Position numbers and translations under genes: made by a program. This document shows, piece by piece, positions 1-5,874 of a stretch of DNA of 15,380 nt. This DNA is from Bacillota bacterium (GTDB lineage: Bacteria; Bacillota_E; Sulfobacillia; Sulfobacillales; Sulfobacillaceae). Location of the stretch: NCBI GenBank assembly GCA_021802375.1, contig JAKAAL010000018.1, positions 1 through 15,380 on the forward strand, in the 5' to 3' direction. The first letter of the stretch is position 1. Each line of letters begins with the position of its first letter. Under the pieces are notes generated by a model, which made no database searches, was not told the DNA's origin, and saw only the letters and a list, made by a program, of their open reading frames with translations.

Positions 1-1
1 T

Positions 2-604
2 AAGAAGCAAATCGAAGACACCACGTCCGATTACGACAAGGAAAAACTCCAAGAGCGTCTGGCCAAGCTATCCGGTGGCGTCGCGGTAATCCAGGTGGGA
101 GCGGCGACCGAAGTCGAGCTCAAAGAAAAGAAACTTCGGATTGAAGACGCGTTGTCCGCTACCCGTGCGGCAGTGGAAGAAGGCATCGTTCCCGGAGGTG
201 GTACGGCACTGCTACGGACTCTGAAGGCGCTGGAGAACCTTAAGGCCGAAGGTGACGAGAAGATTGGTGTCAACATCGTCCGTCGCGCCGTCGAGGAACC
301 GGTGCGTCAGATCGCACACAACGCCGGGCTCGAAGGTTCCGTGATTGTCGATGCGATTAAGAAGGAATCTGGCGATGTTGGGTATGACGCCTTGAACAAC
401 AAGGTTACCGATATGGTGAAAGCCGGTATCGTGGACCCCGCTAAGGTTACCCGCTCGACGCTACAGAACGCCGCGTCGATTGCGGCCATGCTCTTGACGA
501 CCGAAGCCTTAGTGGCCGATAAGCCCGAAAAGAAGGATGCGGCTCCAGGTGGCGGCATGGGCGGTATGGGTGGCATGGGTGGTATGGGCGACATGATGAT
601 GTAA
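2..604 (+). CDS. groEL: Chaperonin GroEL (Hsp60), C-terminal part; 5' end lies outside the window
   Basis: This is the last 200 residues of the 60 kDa chaperonin, which forms the double-ring ATP-driven folding chamber with GroES in the cytoplasm. The frame is open from the window edge, so the gene is partial only because of the window. The fragment runs from the end of the apical domain ([19 protein letters not shown], then [20 protein letters not shown]) through the second intermediate segment and the equatorial domain ([20 protein letters not shown], the nucleotide-contact region holding the family's catalytic Asp). [20 protein letters not shown] is the conserved block near the C-terminus. 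It ends in the Gly-Gly-Met-rich tail ([18 protein letters not shown]) typical of GroEL, which projects into the cavity. An intrinsic terminator follows about 37 bases downstream, so it is probably the last gene of a groES-groEL operon. Identification is secure. Confidence 0.97.
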   Translation, partial: KKQIEDTTSDYDKEKLQERLAKLSGGVAVIQVGAATEVELKEKKLRIEDALSATRAAVEEGIVPGGGTALLRTLKALENLKAEGDEKIGVNIVRRAVEEPVRQIAHNAGLEGSVIVDAIKKESGDVGYDALNNKVTDMVKAGIVDPAKVTRSTLQNAASIAAMLLTTEALVADKPEKKDAAPGGGMGGMGGMGGMGDMMM

Positions 605-640
605 CACCCCTCTCCGGGCGTTCACTGGAGAAGATTCACG

Positions 641-681
641 GCGGCGTGGGTGAGTCAACCTACGCCGCTTTGTTGCATTTT
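641..681 (+). terminator. Rho-independent terminator of groEL
   Basis: Bases 641-651 (GCGGCGTGGGT) pair with 658-668 (ACCTACGCCGC) as an 11-bp stem with one G-U pair and a 6-base loop. The stem is followed directly by a T-rich tract (TTTGTTGCATTTT, 669-681). It lies 37 bases after the groEL stop codon, in the right orientation to end the chaperonin transcript. Confidence 0.85.
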
Positions 682-725
682 GCGCATGGAAGCATATGAC
701 CCACTGTGATTTGAGACCCAGAAAT

Positions 726-1018
726 ATGTCAGATACGCCTGTCCCCTTGAAAGCTCTCGGTGCCGATTTAGCACGCGTCTTAGCTGAGGTGGAGTTTGGG
801 GATTGCTGGCCGATGGAGTACAGGTTGCGAGGACAGATTCTATCCCTCGAAACCATGCTCGATGGGTGAATATGGGGCCCTCCTCGGAGCAACAGGCGCG
901 CGGATGGAGGATCCACAACCTGGTACACATTGTGACCGGGATGGCAAATCGGCACGCAACCACAACTGCGGCACCCGGGCCGAGTCAGCCCGCGGGGGGT
1001 TCGAACGCTTGCCGATAG
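726..1018 (+). pseudogene. Possible small frameshifted gene, no recognised family
   Basis: The roughly 500-base gap between groEL and plsY holds no intact gene I can defend. A reading frame opens at ATG 726 and stops at TGA 867-869 (47 residues: MSDTPVPLKALGADLARVLA and so on, ending LSLETMLDG). The frame one base earlier continues from about 863 without a stop to TAG 1016-1018 (VNMGPSSEQQARGWRIHNLV, then HIVTGMANR). Read with a one-base shift near the GGG run at 864-866, the two halves would make one helix-rich protein of about 97 residues. Both halves have protein-like composition, with amphipathic stretches, but there is no strong ribosome binding site before 726. This could be a decayed gene, a sequencing error in a real small gene, or chance. 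I do not recognise the family. Confidence 0.25.
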
Positions 1019-1050
1019 ACGAGACCTGCTTTTTCCTAAAGAAATTGTGC

Positions 1051-1079
1051 TTGTATTTCTAGTATGGCCCCATAATAAT
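1051..1079 (+). promoter_or_regulatory. Putative sigma-A promoter for plsY
   Basis: TTGTAT (1051-1056) and AATAAT (1074-1079) are separated by 17 bases. The -10 matches the consensus at five of six positions; the -35 matches only at its TTG. Transcription would begin near 1086, giving a short leader with the ribosome binding site AGAAGGA (1096-1102). The -10 box lies inside a small dyad, CCCCAT-AATA-ATGGGG (1068-1083). Confidence 0.4.
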
Positions 1080-1111
1080 GGGGTAGAGAGGCTCGAGAAG
1101 GACGGTGGAGC

Positions 1112-1699
1112 ATGGCTATAGTATGGATACTCGGCGCATTTCTTGTCGGGGCCATTCCTTGGGGTTACCTAGTGGCACATCTGCGCTTTAAGACCGACAT
1201 CCGGGAACACGGGAGTCAAAATATTGGCGCCACAAATGTGGCCCGTACTTTAGGCATGAAGGCGGGTGTTGCGGTTCTATTGTTAGATGCCCTCAAAGGG
1301 GCGGTGGTGGTCGGAGTGACCCAAGCATACTTTGGTGATGTCTTGTGGTTAGTGGGATTGTCGGGTTTTATGGCGATCGCGGGCCATGTATTTTCTCCGT
1401 TTTTGCGCTTTAAGGGAGGCAAGGGTATTGCTACAGGCCTGGGCGCTATTGCGATACTGAGTCCCCAAGCGGCTCTTATCGCGATTTTTGCCTTCGCACT
1501 CTTTGTGATCGCGACCCGGATTGTGTCGCTTGCGTCTCTGGCCGGCATAGCGGGCGTAGTGATATGGATGGCTCTCTTAGCTCCCAAAGCGGAATTCTGG
1601 TCATTTGCTGCGCCGGCCATGTTGTTGACGATCTGGGCCCATCGGAAAAATTGGAATCGGTTGGTCAAGGGGCAAGAACCGAGGTTCGGAAAGCCTTGA
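1112..1699 (+). CDS. plsY: Glycerol-3-phosphate acyltransferase PlsY (acyl-phosphate dependent)
   Basis: This integral membrane enzyme transfers an acyl chain from acyl-phosphate to sn-glycerol-3-phosphate, making lysophosphatidic acid, the first step of phospholipid synthesis with PlsX. At 195 residues it has the usual family length. All three cytoplasmic catalytic motifs are visible. Motif 1 is HGSQNIGATNVARTLG (residues about 33-48). Motif 2 is GHVFSPFLRFKGGKGIATGL (about 92-111), with the glycine-rich KGGKG loop. Motif 3 is HRKNWNRLVKGQEPRF near the C-terminus. Several hydrophobic membrane segments surround these, starting with WILGAFLVGAIPWGYLVAHL at the N-terminus. ATG 1112 is chosen because AGAAGGA lies nine bases upstream and the N-terminus fits the family. 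It appears to be transcribed alone from its own promoter; no terminator hairpin is evident after it. Confidence 0.95.
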   Translation: MAIVWILGAFLVGAIPWGYLVAHLRFKTDIREHGSQNIGATNVARTLGMKAGVAVLLLDALKGAVVVGVTQAYFGDVLWLVGLSGFMAIAGHVFSPFLRFKGGKGIATGLGAIAILSPQAALIAIFAFALFVIATRIVSLASLAGIAGVVIWMALLAPKAEFWSFAAPAMLLTIWAHRKNWNRLVKGQEPRFGKP

Positions 1700-1789
1700 A
1701 AGAAAATTTTAGGGAATAATGTTTCTAAGTGCCTTTTAAAGGGAAAGATATTCCATAGACGAGGAATTATCCCTGAAGGAGGACAATCC

Positions 1790-2284
1790 ATGGAAATCAC
1801 TCTGAACCAACTGATTGATCAAGCTCCTGAGTTGGCGATGATGCTTCGCAGTGACATTCGTCAAGGTCGTCTAACTGCGTCCCGGAAAACCGGTGTCGCT
1901 GGGCGACCTTATGTGCTCGATACCGAAGTGCTACTGGCTTCGGATCGAGATGCCTATCGGATGCTCGCGCAACAATTGACGAATAATCCCGAACGACTGC
2001 AATCTCGGCGGAGTGCTGCCCCCCGCTCTGATGGATTTCGGTCGACGCCATCAATGGGCGAAGAAGTGTGGCAGCCCTTGCTTAAAATGCTGGAGTCCCA
2101 GCATGCCATGTTGCAACAGATGATTAATGTCTTTTTGCATGAGATGCAACAGAGCCACGACCGGTACGACCGGCAAAGCCGGGAGATGCAGGAAATTTCC
2201 TATAAATTGGGCCAGGCTCATCAAAAGGGCGAACGCTTGGAAAGGCTTGTGACGGAGCGAATGGGCCGTCAGGAGCAGGCGTAA
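1790..2284 (+). CDS. Uncharacterised protein: probable winged-helix DNA-binding head with coiled-coil tail
   Basis: I do not recognise this 164-residue protein as a named family. Residues 1-50 (TLNQLIDQAPELAMMLRSDI, then QGRLTASRKTGVAGRPYVLD) resemble the compact winged-helix fold of MerR/excisionase-type heads: two short helices, then a 'G-R-L-T-A-S-R ... R-P-Y-V-L-D' wing. Residues 65-90 are polar and probably disordered (NPERLQSRRSAAPRS). Residues about 92-160 are strongly helical and rich in Glu, Gln, Arg and Met (LLKMLESQHAMLQQMINVFL, then EMQQSHDRYDRQSREMQEIS), consistent with a coiled coil. This head-plus-coil plan is seen in RacA-like and some phage or chromosome-binding proteins, but function here is unassigned. 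The start is set by a strong AAGGAGGA (1776-1783) six bases before ATG. There is no membrane segment or signal peptide. Confidence 0.8.
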   Translation: MEITLNQLIDQAPELAMMLRSDIRQGRLTASRKTGVAGRPYVLDTEVLLASDRDAYRMLAQQLTNNPERLQSRRSAAPRSDGFRSTPSMGEEVWQPLLKMLESQHAMLQQMINVFLHEMQQSHDRYDRQSREMQEISYKLGQAHQKGERLERLVTERMGRQEQA

Positions 2285-2303
2285 GCTCGCCGCACTTTGG
2301 TCA

Positions 2304-2324
2304 CACTATCCCATGGGGATAGTG
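2304..2324 (+). promoter_or_regulatory. Perfect 9-bp hairpin just upstream of the DUF1540 gene's ribosome binding site
   Basis: CACTATCCC (2304-2312) pairs perfectly with GGGATAGTG (2316-2324) around a three-base loop. No T run follows, so it is not a standard intrinsic terminator. Its last base is the first G of the GGGGAGG ribosome binding site (2324-2330), so folding could affect translation start. It could equally be a protein-binding palindrome or a transcript-stabilising 3' stem for the upstream gene. Confidence 0.5.
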
Positions 2325-2337
2325 GGGAGGCTATGTG

Positions 2338-2514
2338 ATGGCGAACCAACTGATACAATGCTCGGTGTCATATTGTCGATACAACGAGCATGGCGAGGTC
2401 TGTAGTTTGAATCAGATCGTGATTCAGTCACAGGTACCGGGAGGCAATGCCGAGCCACCGGAGCATCCAGGGGGACCCTTCGAGACTTTTTGTGGGTCGT
2501 ATGACCCAAAATAA
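2338..2514 (+). CDS. Small DUF1540-type four-cysteine protein
   Basis: This 58-residue gene is easy to miss because of its size. The protein starts MANQLIQCSVSYCRYNEHGE and ends FETFCGSYDPK. The pattern Cys8-x4-Cys13-x8-Cys22, a following hydrophobic strand (NQIVIQ) and a final T-F-Cys52-G-S-Y match the DUF1540 layout (C-x4-C, C, then 'T-x-C-x-S-F/Y'). These small proteins are common in Firmicutes; four conserved cysteines suggest metal binding, but no function is established that I can cite. The start is supported by GGGGAGG (2324-2330) seven bases before ATG 2338. It appears to be its own transcription unit: a hairpin precedes it and an intrinsic terminator overlaps its stop codon. No secretion signal or membrane segment is present. 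Confidence 0.8.
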   Translation: MANQLIQCSVSYCRYNEHGEVCSLNQIVIQSQVPGGNAEPPEHPGGPFETFCGSYDPK

Positions 2515-2540
2515 GGACTCTCAGTTGGGGGTCCTTTTTT
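2513..2540 (+). terminator. Rho-independent terminator overlapping the DUF1540 stop codon
   Basis: AAGGACTC (2513-2520) pairs with GGGTCCTT (2529-2536) as an 8-bp stem with one G-U pair and an 8-base loop, followed by a run of six Ts (2535-2540). The left arm begins within the TAA stop codon at 2512-2514. It separates the DUF1540 gene from the regulator-hpt-guaA cluster. Confidence 0.75.
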
Positions 2541-2569
2541 GGATTTTGGCAGGTTTTTTGGCCGAGGAC

Positions 2570-2598
2570 TTTAGTTTGTGTAAGAATTCCAGTAAGAT
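2570..2598 (+). promoter_or_regulatory. Weak candidate promoter for the regulator-hpt-guaA cluster
   Basis: TAAGAT (2593-2598) is a fair -10 box; the best-placed -35 is the poor TTTAGT (2570-2575), 17 bases upstream. GTAAGA occurs twice as a direct repeat (2580-2585 and 2592-2597), 12 bases apart, and could be an operator. A start of transcription near 2605 would leave about 40 bases of leader. I see no exact GlnR-type site (TGTNA-N7-TNACA) here. Confidence 0.25.
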
Positions 2599-2645
2599 AG
2601 GGTCAAGAAAGAGTGAAGCCATCTTGACGGGGAGTGGATTAACGC

Positions 2646-3050
2646 GTGCGAGAACCTAACCAGTCCCTCCATTCGATTCGTGTCGTTAAAGAAGCCACGG
2701 GTCTCACAGACCGGCGGATTCGCTATTACGAAACACTGCAATTGTTGCAACCTAAGCGTACCATCGGGAACCAACGACTCTATTCCCAACATGACATTGA
2801 TCGCTTAAAACGCATTAAAGAACTACTAGATAATGGCATTTCACTGAAAGAAGTGCGTCAATACCTGGAGCACGAAGATGCGGCACTGGAACGCAGCCGG
2901 GTGGTGGAGGTGGAGCGTGATGCCGAGAGTTATTTTCAGGGGAAGTTAATTGCGCGCAAAGAGGCGGTGAGTCGCGACTCGTTGTACCCTTTGACCAACC
3001 GGGCAGACATCCTGCGCCGGATTCATCGCGATGACGATCCCCCCCACTAA
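2646..3050 (+). CDS. MerR-family transcriptional regulator, GlnR-like
   Basis: This 134-residue protein is a cytoplasmic DNA-binding regulator. The MerR winged-helix domain occupies residues about 9-74: SIRVVKEATGLTDRRIRYYE (helix-turn-helix with the R-x-I-R-Y-Y-E signature), then PKRTIGNQRLYSQHDIDRLK (wing and second helix pair), then RIKELLDNGISLKEVRQYL. The wording 'G-L-T-D-R-R-I-R-Y-Y-E ... T-x-G-N-Q-R-L-Y' is closest to the glutamine-synthetase repressor GlnR/TnrA branch rather than the metal- or drug-sensing MerR branch. The C-terminal 55 residues lack a clear effector domain or metal-binding cysteines. GTG 2646 is the likely start, with GGGGAG (2628-2633) about 12 bases upstream; this start is less certain. 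Next to it is hpt, 23 bases away, so it is probably co-transcribed with hpt and guaA. There is no glnA nearby, so the target is unknown. Confidence 0.85.
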   Translation: MREPNQSLHSIRVVKEATGLTDRRIRYYETLQLLQPKRTIGNQRLYSQHDIDRLKRIKELLDNGISLKEVRQYLEHEDAALERSRVVEVERDAESYFQGKLIARKEAVSRDSLYPLTNRADILRRIHRDDDPPH

Positions 3051-3073
3051 ATTGCCTAAGGAGGTCGACCCTG

Positions 3074-3610
3074 TTGCAAACCTATCCGGGAGAGAGACTG
3101 GAACCGTTATTGGTACATAGAGACATTCAAACGCGCGTGGATAGTTTGGGGAAAAGAATTACCCTAGACTATACGGGTAAAGAATTACTGCTGGTGGGGA
3201 TCCTGAAAGGCTCTTTTGTTTTTATGGCGGATCTTATTCGGTGCATTGACCTACCTGTTTCGATTGATTTTATGGCCATGTCTTCGTACGGTGCCGCAAC
3301 CAAGTCTTCGGGCGTGGTACGTATTTTAAAGGATTTAGAGCAGGGCGTGGATGGCCGTCACGTGTTGGTGGTGGAAGACGTGGTGGATACTGGACTTACG
3401 CTTAATTATATTTACGGTCATATGCGTTCTCGGGGCGCCGCCAGTGTAAAAATTTGCTCGCTCCTCGACAAACCGAGTCGGCGCCAGGTCGCGGTCCCGT
3501 TGCATTATAAGGGATTTGAAATTCCTGATGAGTTTGTGGTTGGGTATGGACTCGACGTGGATGAGAGGTACCGAAATTTGCCTGATGTGTGTCGGCTAAT
3601 AAGGGAGTAA
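3074..3610 (+). CDS. hpt: Hypoxanthine(-guanine) phosphoribosyltransferase
   Basis: This cytoplasmic salvage enzyme joins hypoxanthine or guanine to PRPP, giving IMP or GMP. Its 178 residues fit the bacterial family. Visible motifs are VGILKGSFVFMADLIR (about 41-56, the LKG loop contacting pyrophosphate), the flexible-loop pair SSYG (70-73), and the PRPP-binding signature VLVVEDVVDTGLTL (97-110) with its acidic pair E101-D102 and catalytic D105. Then come LLDKPSRR (130-137, the purine-contacting Lys133) and VVGYGLDVDERYRNLP (154-169). The start is TTG 3074, decided by a near-perfect TAAGGAGGT (3057-3065) eight bases upstream; CTG 3071 would sit too close. It lies between the MerR regulator and guaA, three bases from the guaA start, so the cluster combines salvage and GMP formation. 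Confidence 0.95.
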   Translation: MQTYPGERLEPLLVHRDIQTRVDSLGKRITLDYTGKELLLVGILKGSFVFMADLIRCIDLPVSIDFMAMSSYGAATKSSGVVRILKDLEQGVDGRHVLVVEDVVDTGLTLNYIYGHMRSRGAASVKICSLLDKPSRRQVAVPLHYKGFEIPDEFVVGYGLDVDERYRNLPDVCRLIRE

Positions 3611-3613
3611 CCC

Positions 3614-5134
3614 ATGAGTTATGTGATCGTGCTAGATTTTGGAGCTCAATATAATCACCTGATCGCGCGCCGGGTACGGGAGGCGCGAATCTTTTGTGAG
3701 GTACTTCCCGGCGACACGCCGGCGGATGAAATCTTCTCAAAGAATCCCGATGCCCTAATCTTGTCGGGAGGGCCTGCCAGTGTGTTTGTGGCAGACGCCC
3801 CTACTATGGACCAGGCTCTGTTAACCGAGGGCATTCCGGTGCTTGGTATTTGCTACGGCATGCAGCTCATGACCCGTCTCTTAGGCGGTGAGGTAAAACC
3901 TGCGACCAAGCGAGAATATGGTCGCACCCGTATGGAACGCATCGGAGATAGTCCGCTTTTACAGGGCATCCCCGAGAGTTCAACGGTGTGGATGAGTCAT
4001 GGCGATGCAGTGCTCAAGGCGCCCGAAGGATTTGGGGTCATTGCCACCACGTCCACCACACCGATCGCGGCTATGGCCGATCCGGATCGCAATTTATGGG
4101 CCGTACAGTATCATCCTGAGGTGCACCATACCCCTGAGGGTCAAGCGATGCTTCGGAACTTTCTTTATGGCATTGCGCACCTAACCCCGGATTGGGATCC
4201 CAAAGATCGGGTTGAAGAAGGAGTCCGCCAAATTCAGGATGCAGTGGGGCCGGGACGCGCCCTGGTCGCGCTATCCGGCGGAGTCGATTCGGCGGTGGCG
4301 GCGGCCTTAGCGCATCGCGCCTTAGGTTCTCGGCTTACTGCGGTCCTTATCGATCATGGGCTTATGCGGCAGGGTGAAATCGAGGAAGTAGAGGCCGCAT
4401 TTCCCGATTTGGATTTACGGGTGGAAAAGGCTGAGAGCGAGTTTTTAGCGGCCTTAGAAGGGGTTCGCGATCCGGAAGCCAAACGGAAAATTATTGGTCG
4501 GGAATTTATTCGGGCATTCGAACGGGCCCGTGAATCGATTAGCGGGCCCGTCGCGCATCTGATCCAGGGCACGGTGTATCCAGATGTCATTGAATCGGGT
4601 GGTGGCAAAGGATCCACCATTAAATCTCATCATAATGTAGGTGGGATGCCCGAGGATGCGGACTTTACGGTGGTGGAGCCGCTGCGCTGGTTTTTTAAGG
4701 ATGAAGTCAGGGAGCTCGGGACTGCCTTGGGGCTGCCCGATGCCATCGTATGGCGGCAACCCTTTCCGGGGCCAGGCCTTGCAGTGCGGATTGTAGGCGA
4801 GGTCACCCCGGAGGCCCTAGTCATGGTGAGACAGGCTGACGCGATTGTCCGCGAAGAGATATGGCGCGAAGGTCTGGGAAAAGAAATTTGGCAAGCATTT
4901 GCGGTTTTACTTGACATTCGCTCGGTCGGCGTGATGGGAGACGGGCGCACCTATGGGCAACCGATTGTGATACGCGCGGTCGAAAGTCAGGATGGGATGA
5001 CGGCGGATTGGGTACGGCTCTCCCCTGAATTATTGGACCGAATGGCCACACGCATCGTCGGCGAGGTCCCCGGCGTGAATCGGGTGGTGTATGACATTAC
5101 CTCTAAACCTCCCGGCACGATCGAATGGGAATGA
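3614..5134 (+). CDS. guaA: GMP synthase (glutamine-hydrolysing), fused two-domain form
   Basis: This cytoplasmic enzyme converts XMP to GMP using ATP and glutamine. The 506 residues contain the whole bacterial fusion. The class I glutamine amidotransferase domain is at about 1-190, with nucleophile Cys80 in GICYGMQ and the His167/Glu169 partners in QYHPEVHHTPEG. The ATP pyrophosphatase domain has its P-loop at 221-226 (SGGVDS). The C-terminal dimerisation and XMP-binding domain is at about 385-506, with RQPFPGPGLAVR, GDGRTYG and the final TSKPPGTIEWE, which is almost invariant in the family. AAGGGAG (3601-3607) precedes ATG 3614. The start lies three bases after the hpt stop, implying one transcript. 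It ends 29 bases before the converging minus-strand hydrolase gene with no obvious terminator hairpin. Confidence 0.97.
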   Translation: MSYVIVLDFGAQYNHLIARRVREARIFCEVLPGDTPADEIFSKNPDALILSGGPASVFVADAPTMDQALLTEGIPVLGICYGMQLMTRLLGGEVKPATKREYGRTRMERIGDSPLLQGIPESSTVWMSHGDAVLKAPEGFGVIATTSTTPIAAMADPDRNLWAVQYHPEVHHTPEGQAMLRNFLYGIAHLTPDWDPKDRVEEGVRQIQDAVGPGRALVALSGGVDSAVAAALAHRALGSRLTAVLIDHGLMRQGEIEEVEAAFPDLDLRVEKAESEFLAALEGVRDPEAKRKIIGREFIRAFERARESISGPVAHLIQGTVYPDVIESGGGKGSTIKSHHNVGGMPEDADFTVVEPLRWFFKDEVRELGTALGLPDAIVWRQPFPGPGLAVRIVGEVTPEALVMVRQADAIVREEIWREGLGKEIWQAFAVLLDIRSVGVMGDGRTYGQPIVIRAVESQDGMTADWVRLSPELLDRMATRIVGEVPGVNRVVYDITSKPPGTIEWE

Positions 5135-5163
5135 CCGGGGAAGCCATTCGACGGCGTAAGAGA

Positions 5164-5691
5164 TTAGCCGATGAGATCGACGGTGTTCACAATATCGGCA
5201 AACTCTCCGCCAAGGGCGGCCAATTCGACTTGGTGCATGACCTCAGCTGGTATGGTTTGACCGAAAGGCGTTTTGGCATCGAAGGTCGCCATGGCATCGG
5301 CTACCGCGGTGACTGAAAATCCAAGATTGGCCGCCATTCGAATCGTGGTGCTGCAGCAATGCACCGTGGTTAGCCCAACCACCACCAGCTGAACCCAGCC
5401 GTGGGTCGTTAGAATGTCCTGAAGGTTTGTGCCGATGAAGGCGCTATTGACAGACTTTGTGAGCACCCACTCGTCGGGCTCTAGTTTGAGTTCGTTCCGG
5501 AGTTCATATCCGGGCGTCCCCGGGGCAAGCCGCGACGCGGGATGCGACGACTGGTGCTGCACGATAATTCTAGGGAGTTCGCGACGGCGCCAGCAATCGA
5601 GTAACGAGAAAATGTTAGCTTCCGCGTTCGGATTATTTCGGGGTCCCCAGGCCAAATCTGTCCAGGTTTTTTGGACATCAATGATTAACAA
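5164..5691 (-). CDS. Isochorismatase-like cysteine hydrolase
   Basis: This belongs to the isochorismatase/nicotinamidase superfamily of cytoplasmic amidohydrolases; the substrate cannot be read from sequence. Counting from TTG 5691 (175 residues), the catalytic triad is visible: Asp5 in LLIIDVQ, Lys79 in VLTKSVNSAF, and Cys112 in GLTTVHCCSTTIRMA, which aligns with the family's 'G-x-x-T-x-x-C-x-x-x-T'. The start is uncertain. TTG 5691 has no ribosome binding site and begins inside the first core strand. Upstream the frame stays open to a stop at 5754-5752 without any ATG, GTG or TTG. A strong AAGGGGGGAC (5737-5728) sits six bases before ATA (5721-5719), which would add ten residues (xAQNPATESV). 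The gene points against its neighbours, between the two purine clusters, and is divergent from purB. I infer no direct role in purine synthesis. Confidence 0.88.
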   Translation of the reverse strand: MLIIDVQKTWTDLAWGPRNNPNAEANIFSLLDCWRRRELPRIIVQHQSSHPASRLAPGTPGYELRNELKLEPDEWVLTKSVNSAFIGTNLQDILTTHGWVQLVVVGLTTVHCCSTTIRMAANLGFSVTAVADAMATFDAKTPFGQTIPAEVMHQVELAALGGEFADIVNTVDLIG

Positions 5692-5828
5692 AACCGATTC
5701 AGTCGCAGGATTCTGAGCTATTGGGAAGTCCCCCCTTGAAATATATACCTTCTAATGTACTTTACTACATGCGATGGCTGTCGGGGGTAGGGCTTGCCAA
5801 AAAGGCCCATACTAATCTTGAATCAGGC

Positions 5829-5857
5829 TTCACTCCTCCGAACGATTGGTGTAAGAT
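5829..5857 (+). promoter_or_regulatory. Putative sigma-A promoter of the purine operon
   Basis: TTCACT (5829-5834) and TAAGAT (5852-5857) are 17 bases apart and each matches its consensus at four of six positions. Transcription would begin near 5864, leaving about 33 bases before purB, too short for a purine riboswitch or attenuator leader. The upstream PurBox-like core lies in the spacer. Confidence 0.4.
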
Positions 5858-5874
5858 TGTTGGGTAATGTTCGG
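5838..5874. promoter_or_regulatory. PurBox-like inverted CCGAAC pair at the purB promoter
   Basis: CCGAAC (5838-5843) and its inverse GTTCGG (5869-5874) face each other with 25 bases between them (31 bp centre to centre, about three helix turns). The downstream copy, read on the minus strand as TTATCCGAACATT (5878-5866), matches the Bacillus PurR PurBox consensus AWWWCCGAACWWT at 12 of 13 positions; the upstream copy keeps only the core plus two flanking bases. Orientation agrees with known PurBox pairs; spacing is two or three bases wider than I recall for Bacillus subtilis. Whether this organism encodes PurR is not shown here. Confidence 0.5.

Noticed and set aside
554..600. GGTATGGGTGGCATGGG tandem repeat
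   Set aside because: This is the coding sequence of the ordinary Gly-Gly-Met tail of GroEL, not a separate repeat element.
995..1012. GGTTCGAAC, resembling a tRNA T-loop
   Set aside because: The flanking bases do not form the T stem, and no acceptor, D or anticodon arm can be drawn around it.
1216..1800. Long minus-strand open frame opposite plsY
   Set aside because: Antisense to a fully conserved membrane enzyme, with low-complexity composition and no ribosome binding site.
5790..5808. GGGC...GCCC hairpin upstream of purB, considered as a terminator or riboswitch stem
   Set aside because: The stem is only about four pairs with a bulge, there is no T tract on either side in the right orientation, and the purB promoter lies downstream of it.
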